A stretch of 41,072 nucleotides of DNA from UBA1422 sp041752735 (lineage in GTDB: Bacteria; Bacillota; Clostridia; Peptostreptococcales; Anaerovoracaceae): contig JBGSVW010000013.1 in the NCBI GenBank assembly GCA_041752735.1, forward strand, positions 1-41,072, read 5' to 3'. Below the pieces are notes generated by a model. It saw only the letters and a program-made list of their open reading frames with translations, was not told where the DNA came from and did no database searches. Shown here piece after piece: positions 14,851 to 23,243 of the stretch (positions are counted from its first letter, which is position 1; every line of letters begins with the position of its first letter). The position numbers and the translations under genes are program-made.

Positions 14851-14912
14851 CAGATTCCACTTCTGTGCCCCATTCCCACAATTCCATGTAATACTAAGGG
14901 GGTTGCTATCAA

Positions 14913-17285
14913 TTACTCGGTGCGTAGTGCGATGACTGGATCCTTTTGTGCGGCCATTCTTGATGGAATAAATCCTGCAATCAAGGTGAGGAACATGCTT
15001 CCTACAATCAGTAGCACTGCATGAACCGGGTTCAGGGCGGCAATGCCTACAATTCCAGTCAGATTGTTAATGATGGCGTTGATTGGAATAGAAAGCAGAT
15101 ATGATAAGCCAACACCTAAAACGCCGGCTGAGAATCCTATCAGCAGAGTCTCTGCATTGAAAACTCTTGAAATGTCTTTCTTTCGAGCACCGACGCTTCG
15201 AAGGATGCCGATTTCTTTCGTTCGTTCAATCACCGAGACATAAGTGATAATACTAATCATTATCGTGGAAACCACAAGGGAAATCGCTGCAAAGCCAACC
15301 AGTACATAAGTGATGGTGCTAAGCAACGTTTTGGTAATTGATGTAATGGCTTCAGCCAAATCGGAATAAACCAACTGGTCTTCTTCCACTTTCCCGTCAT
15401 TATAAGTATCCAAATACGCTTTAATCTCATCTTTGCTGGAATAGTTTTTAGGATAAATATTAATCCCGGTGGGAGTGGTATCTGCACCAAGCATAATCAG
15501 CATGGCATCTTTGGCCTTGCTATCTTCAAATGTTGTCCCAAAAAGAACATTTCGATCAGAATCGTTTTGTGCAACTGCGATTTCACTATCTTTTGCATCC
15601 TCAACGACGGCTGCCGTCAGTTCGGTCGTATAGGCAATCCCTGGGGATAGATAGCTGCTTTCACTGTCTTCTTTGGGGCGAAGGATGCCAACAATAGTTA
15701 GTTTCGTTCCGGCATCACTTTGATACAATGCCTCGTAATCCGATGGCGCTGCAGCAGTATACAAAGACCCAAACGTAGATTTTGAATAATATTCATCGTT
15801 GGGTACAACTTGTAATATGGTTTGCCCGATAAAATCAGTCAACTTATATTTTTCAGTTTCCTCGGTGATGCCAAGTTTTTCAAAGAATGCCTTGTCAATC
15901 CGGTTGTATTTATCCACGACCAATACCACTTCATTCTTTGAAGTGGGTAAGCGACTGCCTTCACCCATTAAATCGTAGAGAGATAAAATGAAATCATCGT
16001 TGTGAGGTAGTTCGCCCCAATACGAATTGCTTCCGGCAAGAAAGTTCATTTGTGTTCCACCGAAAGTAACCGCTGTGTCGAATTTGACTACCGTGTCGTT
16101 TCCTTTCGCCAATAGATTGATATTCACCCCTTGGGTGTAGGCAATGGTGTTTACAGTATCCGGAAGTTCTGTGCTGATTTTCGCTACATAATCAAGGTAA
16201 TCCTGGATAATGATGTTGCTATGCTTGGTACTGTTTTTTTCGCTGTCATACGCATATAGTACGTCATCATTGGGATATTCCGCCAAGGTTGTTTCTTCAT
16301 TATCAGCACCAGGACGTTGGGTGAAGTCAATAGTTTGCTCCCCGGTGGTGATGGTAATCGGATAGCCGGCAAGAGTGGAAGACTGCATGCTGTCCATATA
16401 TGTGGATAATCCCGCGGAAAGAGCCAATACCAAAGCAACTCCGATGATTCCAATGCTACCGGCAAATGCGGTCATAATAGTTCTGCCACGTTTGGTCAAT
16501 AGATTTCGAAAGGACAAGGATGTGGCTGTTGACAAGGACATGGCGGTCTTCTTTAATAGTTTTCCATCAGTTTCCGAAGCCGTGCCTTTTCTGATTTCCT
16601 CTTCCGTTACCGGATTGCTGTCCGACTGAATACTTCCATCCAGTAAGCGAACAATTCGGTTAGCATACTTTTCTGCCAACTCCCCATTGTGGGTAACCAT
16701 AATAACAAGCCGGGTTTTTGCAATCTCATGCAAGATATCCATCAGCTGAACGCTGGTTTGGCTGTCAAGTGCGCCGGTAGGTTCATCGGCAAGAATGATG
16801 TCGGGATTATTCACCAATGCTCTGGCAATTGCAACCCGTTGCATCTGCCCACCGGATAGTTGGTTGGGCTTTTTCTTATGCTGGTCGGCGATACCGACTT
16901 CTGCCAGAGCCTCCATCGCTCGGCGCTTACGCTCCGATGCCGATACACCAGACAAAGTCATGGCGATTTCAACGTTTTGAAGCACGGTCTGATGACCAAT
17001 TAAGTTGTAGCTTTGGAAAACAAATCCGATGGACCGATTACGATATGCATCCCAATCCCCATCTTTAAACAACTTTGTGGACATGCCGTTAATAACCAAA
17101 TCACCGCTAGTATATCGATCCAGTCCCCCAATGATGTTTAGAAGCGTCGTTTTGCCACAACCTGAAGGACCTAAGACGGCAACAAACTCACTTTCCCGGA
17201 AAGATAGGGAGACGTCATGTAATGCTACGACCTCCTCGCCGCTGATATATGTTTTTTTTATTTGATCAAGTTTTAGTTTGAGCAT
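14913..17285 (-). CDS. ABC transporter, fused ATPase-FtsX permease (MacB-like)
   Basis: The 790-aa protein joins an N-terminal LolD/MacB-type ATPase (Walker A GPSGCGKT at 39-46, LSGGQ at 143-147, ILADEPTG at 164-171, THNGEL H-loop) to an FtsX permease with four membrane helices. The first helix is near residue 290; the last three are in the final 150 residues, after a large extracytoplasmic domain. The short motif ERTKEIGILRSVGARKKDI is the FtsX hallmark. Members of this fused class export peptides, lipids or antibiotics or act as mechanotransmission pumps. An 11-residue longer N-terminus is possible; the ATG used has GGAGG 7 nt upstream. It stands alone; no sensor kinase adjoins it. Confidence 0.9.
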   Translation of the reverse strand: MLKLKLDQIKKTYISGEEVVALHDVSLSFRESEFVAVLGPSGCGKTTLLNIIGGLDRYTSGDLVINGMSTKLFKDGDWDAYRNRSIGFVFQSYNLIGHQTVLQNVEIAMTLSGVSASERKRRAMEALAEVGIADQHKKKPNQLSGGQMQRVAIARALVNNPDIILADEPTGALDSQTSVQLMDILHEIAKTRLVIMVTHNGELAEKYANRIVRLLDGSIQSDSNPVTEEEIRKGTASETDGKLLKKTAMSLSTATSLSFRNLLTKRGRTIMTAFAGSIGIIGVALVLALSAGLSTYMDSMQSSTLAGYPITITTGEQTIDFTQRPGADNEETTLAEYPNDDVLYAYDSEKNSTKHSNIIIQDYLDYVAKISTELPDTVNTIAYTQGVNINLLAKGNDTVVKFDTAVTFGGTQMNFLAGSNSYWGELPHNDDFILSLYDLMGEGSRLPTSKNEVVLVVDKYNRIDKAFFEKLGITEETEKYKLTDFIGQTILQVVPNDEYYSKSTFGSLYTAAAPSDYEALYQSDAGTKLTIVGILRPKEDSESSYLSPGIAYTTELTAAVVEDAKDSEIAVAQNDSDRNVLFGTTFEDSKAKDAMLIMLGADTTPTGINIYPKNYSSKDEIKAYLDTYNDGKVEEDQLVYSDLAEAITSITKTLLSTITYVLVGFAAISLVVSTIMISIITYVSVIERTKEIGILRSVGARKKDISRVFNAETLLIGFSAGVLGVGLSYLLSIPINAIINNLTGIVGIAALNPVHAVLLIVGSMFLTLIAGFIPSRMAAQKDPVIALRTE

Positions 17286-17333
17286 TGTATTCCTCCATGA
17301 ATCCTGCTGCTGCACCAAAAATGCAATATTTCT

Positions 17334-17554
17334 TTATATACCCCCACGGGGCTGATTGTACCATTCATTCCTTAAGATAACCATAAAGCCGGCTAATCCA
17401 ACAAGTATTGGCCGGCGGTGAAGTATTTTTTCTTGATAGCAAAATGGAATGATGGCCAATGCAGATAAACCGAACATCCAGGTCTGTGAAAAATTCAGGA
17501 ACTCCCCAATGATGCTGATAGGTACAAATACTAAAAATATCTAAGGACTTTCAT
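17334..17554 (-). pseudogene. remnant of a CAX-type cation/proton antiporter
   Basis: An ATG at 17554 with a GGGAG site starts MKVLRYF and then stops. Adding one T in the T tract near 17535 restores a frame reading LVFVPISIIGEF and then SALAIIP, which matches the first helix and loop of ChaA/CAX Ca2+/H+ antiporters. After about 37 residues the similarity ends and an unrelated-looking frame runs to a stop at 17334. It is frameshifted and truncated. Identification rests on motif similarity only. Confidence 0.6.
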
Positions 17555-17646
17555 TCTTGTCTCCCTTTTGTCTTATTGTTGTCCCTCATGGGAGTTGGCA
17601 ATACCCCTGTAGTCCGTTATCTGGTTGTTGCTGAATATAATATTGC

Positions 17647-17724
17647 TCAGTGATCCAACCCCATGGCGATTTGCTCCTGTACAGCCTCCACGATACCCAG
17701 ATGGGCATGACCATGAATCAACGT
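17647..17724 (-). pseudogene. fragment of a class III aminotransferase
   Basis: A frame abutting the 3' end of the thioesterase gene reads TLIHGHAHLGIVEAVQEQ and ends GLDH-stop. This is the conserved N-terminal GHAHPxIVEAVQEQ block of class III (HemL-like) aminotransferases. The rest of the gene is missing. The 300-bp stretch between 17285 and 17718 therefore holds two gene remnants and no intact gene. Confidence 0.5.
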
Positions 17725-18125
17725 TGAAGCAGTTGAAGTAGTTTCGGATTGACGTCCCTTATCTTCACCGGTTTCATATTCCTATCTACAATGGCATGTT
17801 TGGTCCAACCTTCGGCAAGCAGCGCCCTAGTTGCTTTGTTTTCTATCCTATATGAAAGTACCATACTGACACCTCGCAGTTCGGTACAGCTACTATGTAT
17901 CAACAGGCAATCGTCGTAGCGGGCAGGAACCCGGTATTTGACGTGGCATTCGGCAGCGGGAAGAATAATCCCATCTGCTTCCAGCTGTGCATACGGATAG
18001 CCCAACTCAGCAAGCAATGCCGTTCGACCCACTTCAAACCACACCAAATAATTTGCGTGGTAGGCAATACCCATAGCATCCGTTTCTGCATATCGTACCC
18101 GAATTTCAGTTGTATTTTCTTTCAT
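17718..18125 (-). CDS. acyl-CoA thioesterase, 4HBT/YbgC type hot-dog protein
   Basis: The 135-aa protein has the 4HBT signature RYAETDAMGIAYHANYLVW with catalytic D16 and a following helix FEVGRTALL. Single hot-dog folds of this length form dimers or tetramers and hydrolyse acyl-CoA thioesters in the cytoplasm. There is no fatty-acid gene next to it. GGAG precedes the ATG. It is not part of a tol-pal cluster, as expected for a Gram-positive. The gene is followed directly by gene remnants, so its own 3' region may have been rearranged. Confidence 0.92.
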   Translation of the reverse strand: MKENTTEIRVRYAETDAMGIAYHANYLVWFEVGRTALLAELGYPYAQLEADGIILPAAECHVKYRVPARYDDCLLIHSSCTELRGVSMVLSYRIENKATRALLAEGWTKHAIVDRNMKPVKIRDVNPKLLQLLQR

Positions 18126-18240
18126 GGTTTCTCCTTTAGATGGTCGGTTATTTGTGGAATAAATTGTTCATTCGCAACAGTTCCTTACCAATTGTACCAC
18201 TATTGTTTGCCAGTGGAAACTAAATTGACGAAGTTCATAG

Positions 18241-18293
18241 AAAATAAAGCCGGTCCTTCAGCATGACGATGTCGTGCATAAATGAACCGGCGT
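18241..18293 (-). terminator. intrinsic terminator of the surface-protein gene
   Basis: On the minus strand GCCGGTTC pairs with GGACCGGC around a second palindrome (GCACGAC with GTCATGC), followed by TTTATTTTC. It begins 31 nt after the surface protein stop codon. Confidence 0.75.
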
Positions 18294-18323
18294 TTAAACA
18301 ATTATTGTTGAATTGAGAGAGGT

Positions 18324-20534
18324 CTAAGATTTTCTGTAGTTTCGATATTGGATTCCCACTACCATAGCGCTAATGCAACAAAGAATTAGCAACAACAGTA
18401 GATTCGAGTCATCACCTGTGTATGGGAAGCCATTGTTTGAGGAACCGTTATTTGCGGAACCGTCGTATGGGAACCCATTGCTTTTGCTTTCAATCCATTT
18501 GGCGTATAGCACTACGTCACCCTGAATACCTGCTCCAAATACATATTTATTCGTGTAGTTCTCATCCAAATACCATCCTTCAAAAGAATAGCCTGTTCGG
18601 GTTGGATCTTCTGGTTTAACAATCGCAGTTCCAAAATTCAGATTTTGTTCTTGTGCCCCAGTGTTGGTATGAAAGACTGCACCGTCTCCGATTTTAAATA
18701 CAGCTGCGTAAATGTTTTGTGTATATTGCGCATATACGGTTAAGCAGGCTGTTATTTTTGTTCCCTGGTCGAATACAGTACCGGTGCCATTTGCCTTTGT
18801 ATTCCATCCTGTAAAGGTATATCCCTGTCTTTGGGGCGGTTGTTCCGGCAAGGGGTTTATTGAATCTCCATGAGTGGAAGTAATCTGCCGGGGAATAGCT
18901 TCCGGGTCGCCGACATTGTTGTCAAAGAAGACAGTGTATGTCTGTCCGATTAGGTAGGACAGGTCAGTAGGCCACTGTGCCTTATAATCAAGATTGTTGT
19001 TTCCCGAGAAAGGGTTTTCCTGTGTCATGTCCCGGATTATCGATTCCTGATTGCGGTGGTCCCCCGAATCGGCTGTAGCAGGTGCTGCTCCATCTCCCAA
19101 GAATTCATCCGCATTGCCAGTTCCGATAAAATCGATTTCCACGTTTTCATTGTCCCTTAGGGACATCTTGAATTCCTTCAACTGAATAGCTAGTTGGGGA
19201 AGATCCCCGTGAAAATAGGGAAGTTCTGGCTGTGAGGGATTATTGTTACCTAACCATGCGCGGATGACGTAAAAATCGCCCGGGCAAATTATTCCGTTAA
19301 GAGGATCACTAGTGTACCAGCTTGTTCCCTGCGAAGAGGCGTATCGAATTTTCCAGCCACCCAAATCAACAGGTTCGGTGCTAATATTTTTTAATACCAC
19401 AAAATCATTACTATAGACACCGTTACTATTACCGCCGCCACCATAGATATGGTAGAAAACGACAGGGCCTTCCTGCGACCACAAGGCAGTGTACGTAACA
19501 TCACCGGTAACAGTATTTGCCAAGTCCGGAGACCATCCAATAAAGGTGAATCCATCTTGGCCGGTAACGGCTGGCGCAGACGGGGTTAAATCATCATACG
19601 AAAGGCCACTATCCGTAGTTTTCGCGAAGGTGCCGTAATCTCCAGGTTCGTAGACAACTGTATAATAAGCTATCGTCCACTGGGCAAAAAGTGTTGTCGT
19701 TGCATCAACTGAAAAACTGCTGCCTATATCATAGAATGTACCCGTACCGTCACTCGCTGTGTTCCAGCCAGTGAAATTATACCCAGTTTTCACCAAGGTA
19801 CCGGTATTGCTCTGTAAGGTCAAAGATTTGCCAAAAATCTTACTCTGATTTGCTGGAACACTACCACCGGTTGCCCCGTTGCCGTCATAAGTGATTATGT
19901 GCGATAACGGTTCCCCGCGGATGATAATATCATCAATCCTATTGGTTCCTCCAGCTGCAACTGTACCTCCCGCAACGCTGACATTATTTAACTTAACCCA
20001 TCGCAGAAACACTTTTCCCTGGTTTTTCATTTCATCTGGTAGAGTAACATTATTCAAGGTGCCAGAAGTCCAATTGTTGGCAACCGTTATAGCAGCGCCG
20101 GAAACATTGCTCCAACTAGAACCATCGAGGCTCCATTGCACTTGAAAATTGCGTGGCCCTGTATTGGAGCCCATTTGCTTTGAGGAAAGCGTAAGGGCCT
20201 CATAGCCAGTCGTTGAAAATTCCGTCTGCCAATAAACATCACCCACAACATTCCATTTGTCCGAATTAGGCGCAAATGTGCCAGAACCTACCGCTCCAGT
20301 AACCCAAGCTGTAAAAGTTGCTCCAGTTAAGCTTATCTTTGAAACGTTAATATTTTCTGGTATTCCTTCATCCGCAGTATAATTTTGATCTTCAAAATTA
20401 TATCCAACAATGGTTTGCGGTACATCTGCATATACAAAATTGCCATTTATCCCTGTCATAACGATGAAAAATATCAGAATCATCAATCCTGCAAGTACCT
20501 TTTTATGCATGTTATGAGTTATTAGGTCCTTCAT
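18324..20534 (-). CDS. large cell-wall surface protein with lamin-tail domain, InlB-type repeats and sortase signal
   Basis: The 736-aa protein begins with a signal peptide (hydrophobic 12-30, cleavage after A36). Residues about 40-205 look like a discoidin-like domain (NFQVQWSLDGSSW). InlB B/Flg_new-type repeats with GYxFTGWNT or GYSFEGWYL occur near 215-290, 290-355, 540-610 and 612-680. Between them, about 360-480, lies a lamin-tail domain (IYGGGGNSNGVYSNDFV then DLGGWKIRYAS). The C-terminus has two similar blocks, NGFPYDG and NGFPYTG, the second (F703-G707) followed by a hydrophobic stretch and RNYRKS, as in an LPxTG sorting signal. It is predicted to be exported and wall-anchored for adhesion or matrix contact. 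The gene is monocistronic. Confidence 0.88.
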   Translation of the reverse strand: MKDLITHNMHKKVLAGLMILIFFIVMTGINGNFVYADVPQTIVGYNFEDQNYTADEGIPENINVSKISLTGATFTAWVTGAVGSGTFAPNSDKWNVVGDVYWQTEFSTTGYEALTLSSKQMGSNTGPRNFQVQWSLDGSSWSNVSGAAITVANNWTSGTLNNVTLPDEMKNQGKVFLRWVKLNNVSVAGGTVAAGGTNRIDDIIIRGEPLSHIITYDGNGATGGSVPANQSKIFGKSLTLQSNTGTLVKTGYNFTGWNTASDGTGTFYDIGSSFSVDATTTLFAQWTIAYYTVVYEPGDYGTFAKTTDSGLSYDDLTPSAPAVTGQDGFTFIGWSPDLANTVTGDVTYTALWSQEGPVVFYHIYGGGGNSNGVYSNDFVVLKNISTEPVDLGGWKIRYASSQGTSWYTSDPLNGIICPGDFYVIRAWLGNNNPSQPELPYFHGDLPQLAIQLKEFKMSLRDNENVEIDFIGTGNADEFLGDGAAPATADSGDHRNQESIIRDMTQENPFSGNNNLDYKAQWPTDLSYLIGQTYTVFFDNNVGDPEAIPRQITSTHGDSINPLPEQPPQRQGYTFTGWNTKANGTGTVFDQGTKITACLTVYAQYTQNIYAAVFKIGDGAVFHTNTGAQEQNLNFGTAIVKPEDPTRTGYSFEGWYLDENYTNKYVFGAGIQGDVVLYAKWIESKSNGFPYDGSANNGSSNNGFPYTGDDSNLLLLLILCCISAMVVGIQYRNYRKS

Positions 20535-20634
20535 ACAACTATTCTCCTATCAAATAATCTCCAAATTTTCCACCCTATGGAATGAGTATATTTTATTGTT
20601 TACATAATTGGTTAAGTTTAATAATATGCCTCTT

Positions 20635-20656
20635 GAATGCCCCCTTAGGGGCATTC
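20635..20656. repeat. perfect 9-bp inverted repeat downstream of the anti-sigma gene
   Basis: GAATGCCCC and GGGGCATTC are separated by 4 nt. On neither strand does a proper T run follow. It lies 48 nt after the anti-sigma stop and about 100 nt before the surface protein start, so it may be a weak terminator, RNA-stabilising hairpin or protein site. Confidence 0.6.
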
Positions 20657-20703
20657 TTCTCCATTATACCTAAATCAAACATTATGTCAACAAATAACCA
20701 TTT

Positions 20704-21609
20704 CTACTGTTTGGTAATGCCTGCAATGACTTCATTGGGAATGACGAATTCCGGTGATCCCGAAGACCCTGGAGCAACCGAATACTTGTCAAAACAGATC
20801 ACCAGTTGACCTTTTGAGTTGATATAGAAAAGTGTATCGGCAGTAATCAATGGATCTGGCATTAAACTGGGCTCATCAATCCAGTAGAAGAGCAGTCCGG
20901 TTTCCTGTTGCCTTATCATTTCATTAAGCACATAATTTTCTAAAACCGCAGCATAGTCTACACTCTCCAAAAATAACCCTTCAAAGGTTAAGAGCTTTTG
21001 CGTCTTCTTGTCTATCGTATAGTATTTGTGTATCGTCATCGAGGAACCTACTGTGTTGACTAAATAGATGTCGATGGCCAAATATTCCTTTGTGTTGGTC
21101 AGTACTTGGTATCCCGAATCCATCCCAAAGTGAACTTCCTCGCCGGGGTATTCCTTTTGTATGGCTTTTGCTTCAGCCTCAAACTCAGAGATGATAGCAT
21201 CGGCATACCCTTCTAACTCTTTGTTGATTTGAGCCTCCAGGTTTTTGTCAAGGAGCCCTTCGATTTTCGCTGTATCAATGTTTGCATCAAAGCCGTTTTG
21301 ATGATATTCATAATGCCCAAATGTCATGACATTGACGATTCCTGCCAACCCCGGAATCCCAGCAACTGTGTTTGCAAAAGCCGGAGATGCATTGACCATA
21401 ACCGTTACGGTAAAAATAAACATTGCCGCGGTAGTTGCCGCATATTTCATCCATGGTTTTCGCCATTTTTTCTTTTCACCTGGGTTGGTTTTGTGGTTGT
21501 TTAGTTCGGACAACACCCGCGTTTTAAATTCATCAGACCCGTTTATTTGGTTGTACTCCGCCTTTGCTTGTGACAAGTCTGGATGATTATTTTTATTCTT
21601 GTTTCCCAT
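20704..21609 (-). CDS. RsiV-like anti-sigma factor with DUF3298 domain
   Basis: The 301-aa protein has a cytoplasmic N-terminus (about 1-53), one membrane helix (residues 55-75) and an extracytoplasmic DUF4163/DUF3298 part ending FDKYSVAPGSSGSPEFVIP, the typical DUF3298 terminus of RsiV. In Bacillus subtilis RsiV binds lysozyme and is cleaved by signal peptidase and RasP to release SigV. The ATG, 8 nt after GGAGGG, overlaps the sigma gene by 17 nt, so production is coupled. An in-frame upstream ATG lies within the sigma gene and lacks a site. Function as anti-sigma is well supported by context; the lysozyme signal is inference. Confidence 0.88.
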   Translation of the reverse strand: MGNKNKNNHPDLSQAKAEYNQINGSDEFKTRVLSELNNHKTNPGEKKKWRKPWMKYAATTAAMFIFTVTVMVNASPAFANTVAGIPGLAGIVNVMTFGHYEYHQNGFDANIDTAKIEGLLDKNLEAQINKELEGYADAIISEFEAEAKAIQKEYPGEEVHFGMDSGYQVLTNTKEYLAIDIYLVNTVGSSMTIHKYYTIDKKTQKLLTFEGLFLESVDYAAVLENYVLNEMIRQQETGLLFYWIDEPSLMPDPLITADTLFYINSKGQLVICFDKYSVAPGSSGSPEFVIPNEVIAGITKQ

Positions 21610-22102
21610 TGTTTTTTCCCTCCATTTCGGTACGTAACAGACGCAACGTTCTGTAAAGACGTGTTTTGACTGTATTGACATTCTCCCCCACAATCTCTGC
21701 GACATCAGCTATTGGGAGTTCTTCAAAGTATCTTAGAATCAGCAGAATCCTTTGGTCAGAGTTCAGTGATTTCATCAAATCCTCAAAATGGACGCGGTCA
21801 TATGATTCTTCAATGACCATGCTCTGTGTCAATGTCTGCCATTCAGAAGAAAGGGGGTCAAATGCAACAACTTTTGCTTTTTGCTTATTCGTGGAAATGG
21901 CTGTATTGATTACAATTCGGTAAAACCAAGTGCCCAAATATTTTGGTTCTTTTAGTGTGTGTAATGCCTGCAATGCCTTAGTCACACTTTCACTGACAAC
22001 GTCTTCCGCATCTTCCCTGTTTAAAGTGTATGAAAAGGCAAGACGATACAGTCTGTCTAAGTTTTCTATGAGGTAGGACTCAAAAAGTTGTTTGTTAGCC
22101 AT
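21593..22102 (-). CDS. ECF RNA polymerase sigma factor, SigV-like
   Basis: The 169-aa protein has sigma-70 region 2 (DRLYRLAFSYTLNREDAEDVVSESVTKAL, then YLGTWFYRIVINTA) and region 4 (DQRILLILRYFEELPIADVAEIVGENVNTVKTRLYRTLRLLR). It lacks regions 1.1 and 3, as ECF factors do. ATG follows GGAG by 7 nt. A longer version starting upstream would include the promoter region and is rejected. The partner is the overlapping RsiV-like anti-sigma gene. An ECF-type promoter sits directly upstream, so positive autoregulation is likely. Confidence 0.95.
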   Translation of the reverse strand: MANKQLFESYLIENLDRLYRLAFSYTLNREDAEDVVSESVTKALQALHTLKEPKYLGTWFYRIVINTAISTNKQKAKVVAFDPLSSEWQTLTQSMVIEESYDRVHFEDLMKSLNSDQRILLILRYFEELPIADVAEIVGENVNTVKTRLYRTLRLLRTEMEGKNNGKQE

Positions 22103-22123
22103 GCATGATCTCCTTATATCTAT

Positions 22124-22152
22124 TAGACAACTTTCACCCTTATAAAGTTTCA
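22124..22152 (-). promoter_or_regulatory. ECF-type autoregulatory promoter of the sigma/anti-sigma operon
   Basis: On the minus strand TGAAAC (22147-22152) and TGTCTA (22124-22129) are 17 bp apart. TGAAAC with a GTC-type -10 is the pattern of SigM/SigV/SigW-class promoters in Bacillus. It lies 22 nt before the sigma factor ATG. Confidence 0.65.
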
Positions 22153-22164
22153 CATTTACTATCA

Positions 22165-22199
22165 AATAATAAAAGTAGAGAGAAATGAATTCTCTCCAC
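22165..22199 (-). terminator. intrinsic terminator of the DUF1801/nitroreductase operon
   Basis: On the minus strand GTGGAGAGAA pairs with TTTCTCTCTAC (one mismatch), followed by a T-rich tract. It starts 25 nt after the DUF1801 stop codon. Confidence 0.75.
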
Positions 22200-22223
22200 T
22201 TAATATACCATTATCCTCAATCT

Positions 22224-22607
22224 TTATGTCTCATCGGGCTTCCGCCAAAATGCTGTTATATTCCCTTTATCCGCAATGTTATATTCGATCATTTTTTTGA
22301 GAAGTCTGTAATCAATTGGCTTATCCCACGGGAATCGCACCAATTCCTTGCTATGCTCATAACCAGCCTGGATGATTTCGTTGCTGAAATGAATGATTCC
22401 AGCCCTTTCCGGGGATACCGCCATGTGTTTTTTTGAAACACTAAACCCGATGATGAACGTACCATGGTCTGTAAACATTGGTTGGTTCCATGCGATTCTA
22501 TGCTGCAGTTGTGGGTATTTCTGAGTTATAAAATCCAGTACTTCTTTTGTTCGCTGCGCATGTTGTGGATCTTCAATCTGGCCAATGAATTCCTCAAATG
22601 TTTCCAT
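22224..22607 (-). CDS. DUF1801/YdhG family protein (frataxin-like 'iron chaperone' fold)
   Basis: The 127-aa protein has the DUF1801 pattern: LDFITQKYPQLQHRIAWNQPMF, then FIIGFSVSKKHMAVSPE and a C-terminal RFPWDKPIDYRLLKKMIEYN. Bacillus YdhG/Fra members have a frataxin-like fold and have been linked to iron-sulphur cluster supply; most family members have no known function. The ATG follows AGGTGG by 8 nt and lies 4 nt after the nitroreductase stop, so the two are co-transcribed. Confidence 0.85.
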   Translation of the reverse strand: METFEEFIGQIEDPQHAQRTKEVLDFITQKYPQLQHRIAWNQPMFTDHGTFIIGFSVSKKHMAVSPERAGIIHFSNEIIQAGYEHSKELVRFPWDKPIDYRLLKKMIEYNIADKGNITAFWRKPDET

Positions 22608-22611
22608 GGTT

Positions 22612-23151
22612 TTACCACCTTTCATATCTAACGACTTCTTCCAACGATCGGCGTGGCCTTTGCTTTGGAGCCTGATTTGCGTATCCCATGGTGATAATGG
22701 CAACCACATATTTATCGCTGGGGATCCCTAGGATCGGTCTGATTTCATCCTGCAAATACCATGACACCCAGCAAGTTGCAAGTCCCATGGCTTCCGCCGC
22801 CAACACAATGTTTTCGCCGGCGATGGCTGTATCCAAGATAATTTGTTTTGCCGCAATCCCAGGGGTGTCTTCGTTGATATTCAACGGACCTGTTTCCGAT
22901 GTAGCCACTCGAATGTCTGCAACACAAACAATAAAAACCGGTGCGCCAATCATCCAGTCCTGTTTATGTGAAACCTGCGCCAACTTAGTCCGCATTTCTT
23001 CTGACCGCACGATGATAAAGTTCCATGGCTGCGTGTTGGAGTCTGATGGGGCGAGTCGCCCACAGTCAATAATCTTTAGTAAAGTCTCCTCCTCAACCTG
23101 CCGTTCTTCGTATTTACGTATGCTTCTTCTGTTTTGAATTGTTTCTATCAT
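22612..23151 (-). CDS. nitroreductase family FMN protein
   Basis: The 179-aa protein begins with the FMN-binding RRSIRKYEERQV and continues with CGRLAPSDSNTQPWNFIIV, GLATCWVSWYL and PDKY-type VVAIITMGY. This is the standard nitroreductase/NADH dehydrogenase-like fold that binds FMN at the dimer interface. It reduces flavins, quinones or nitro compounds with NAD(P)H; substrate unknown. It leads a two-gene unit with the DUF1801 gene and has a GGAG start site. Confidence 0.94.
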   Translation of the reverse strand: MIETIQNRRSIRKYEERQVEEETLLKIIDCGRLAPSDSNTQPWNFIIVRSEEMRTKLAQVSHKQDWMIGAPVFIVCVADIRVATSETGPLNINEDTPGIAAKQIILDTAIAGENIVLAAEAMGLATCWVSWYLQDEIRPILGIPSDKYVVAIITMGYANQAPKQRPRRSLEEVVRYERW

Positions 23152-23177
23152 TGGAGTTCTCCTGTCTTTATTAATTC

Positions 23178-23210
23178 AAGCCGACAAGTCTACTACGACT
23201 GGCCGGCTTG
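23178..23210. repeat. imperfect inverted repeat between nitroreductase and Cys-rich gene
   Basis: AAGCCG (left) and CGGCTT (right) with further GACAAGTC/GACTGGCC-type pairing form a stem-loop. T runs are weak on both sides, so it is at best a poor terminator for the gene at 23244. Confidence 0.35.
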
Positions 23211-23243
23211 TTTCTGTTAGGGAAACACTATTTTTGGTATCAT

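Noticed and set aside
20635..20656. Perfect GC-rich stem as an intrinsic terminator
   Set aside because: No T run follows on either strand, so it is listed only as an inverted repeat.
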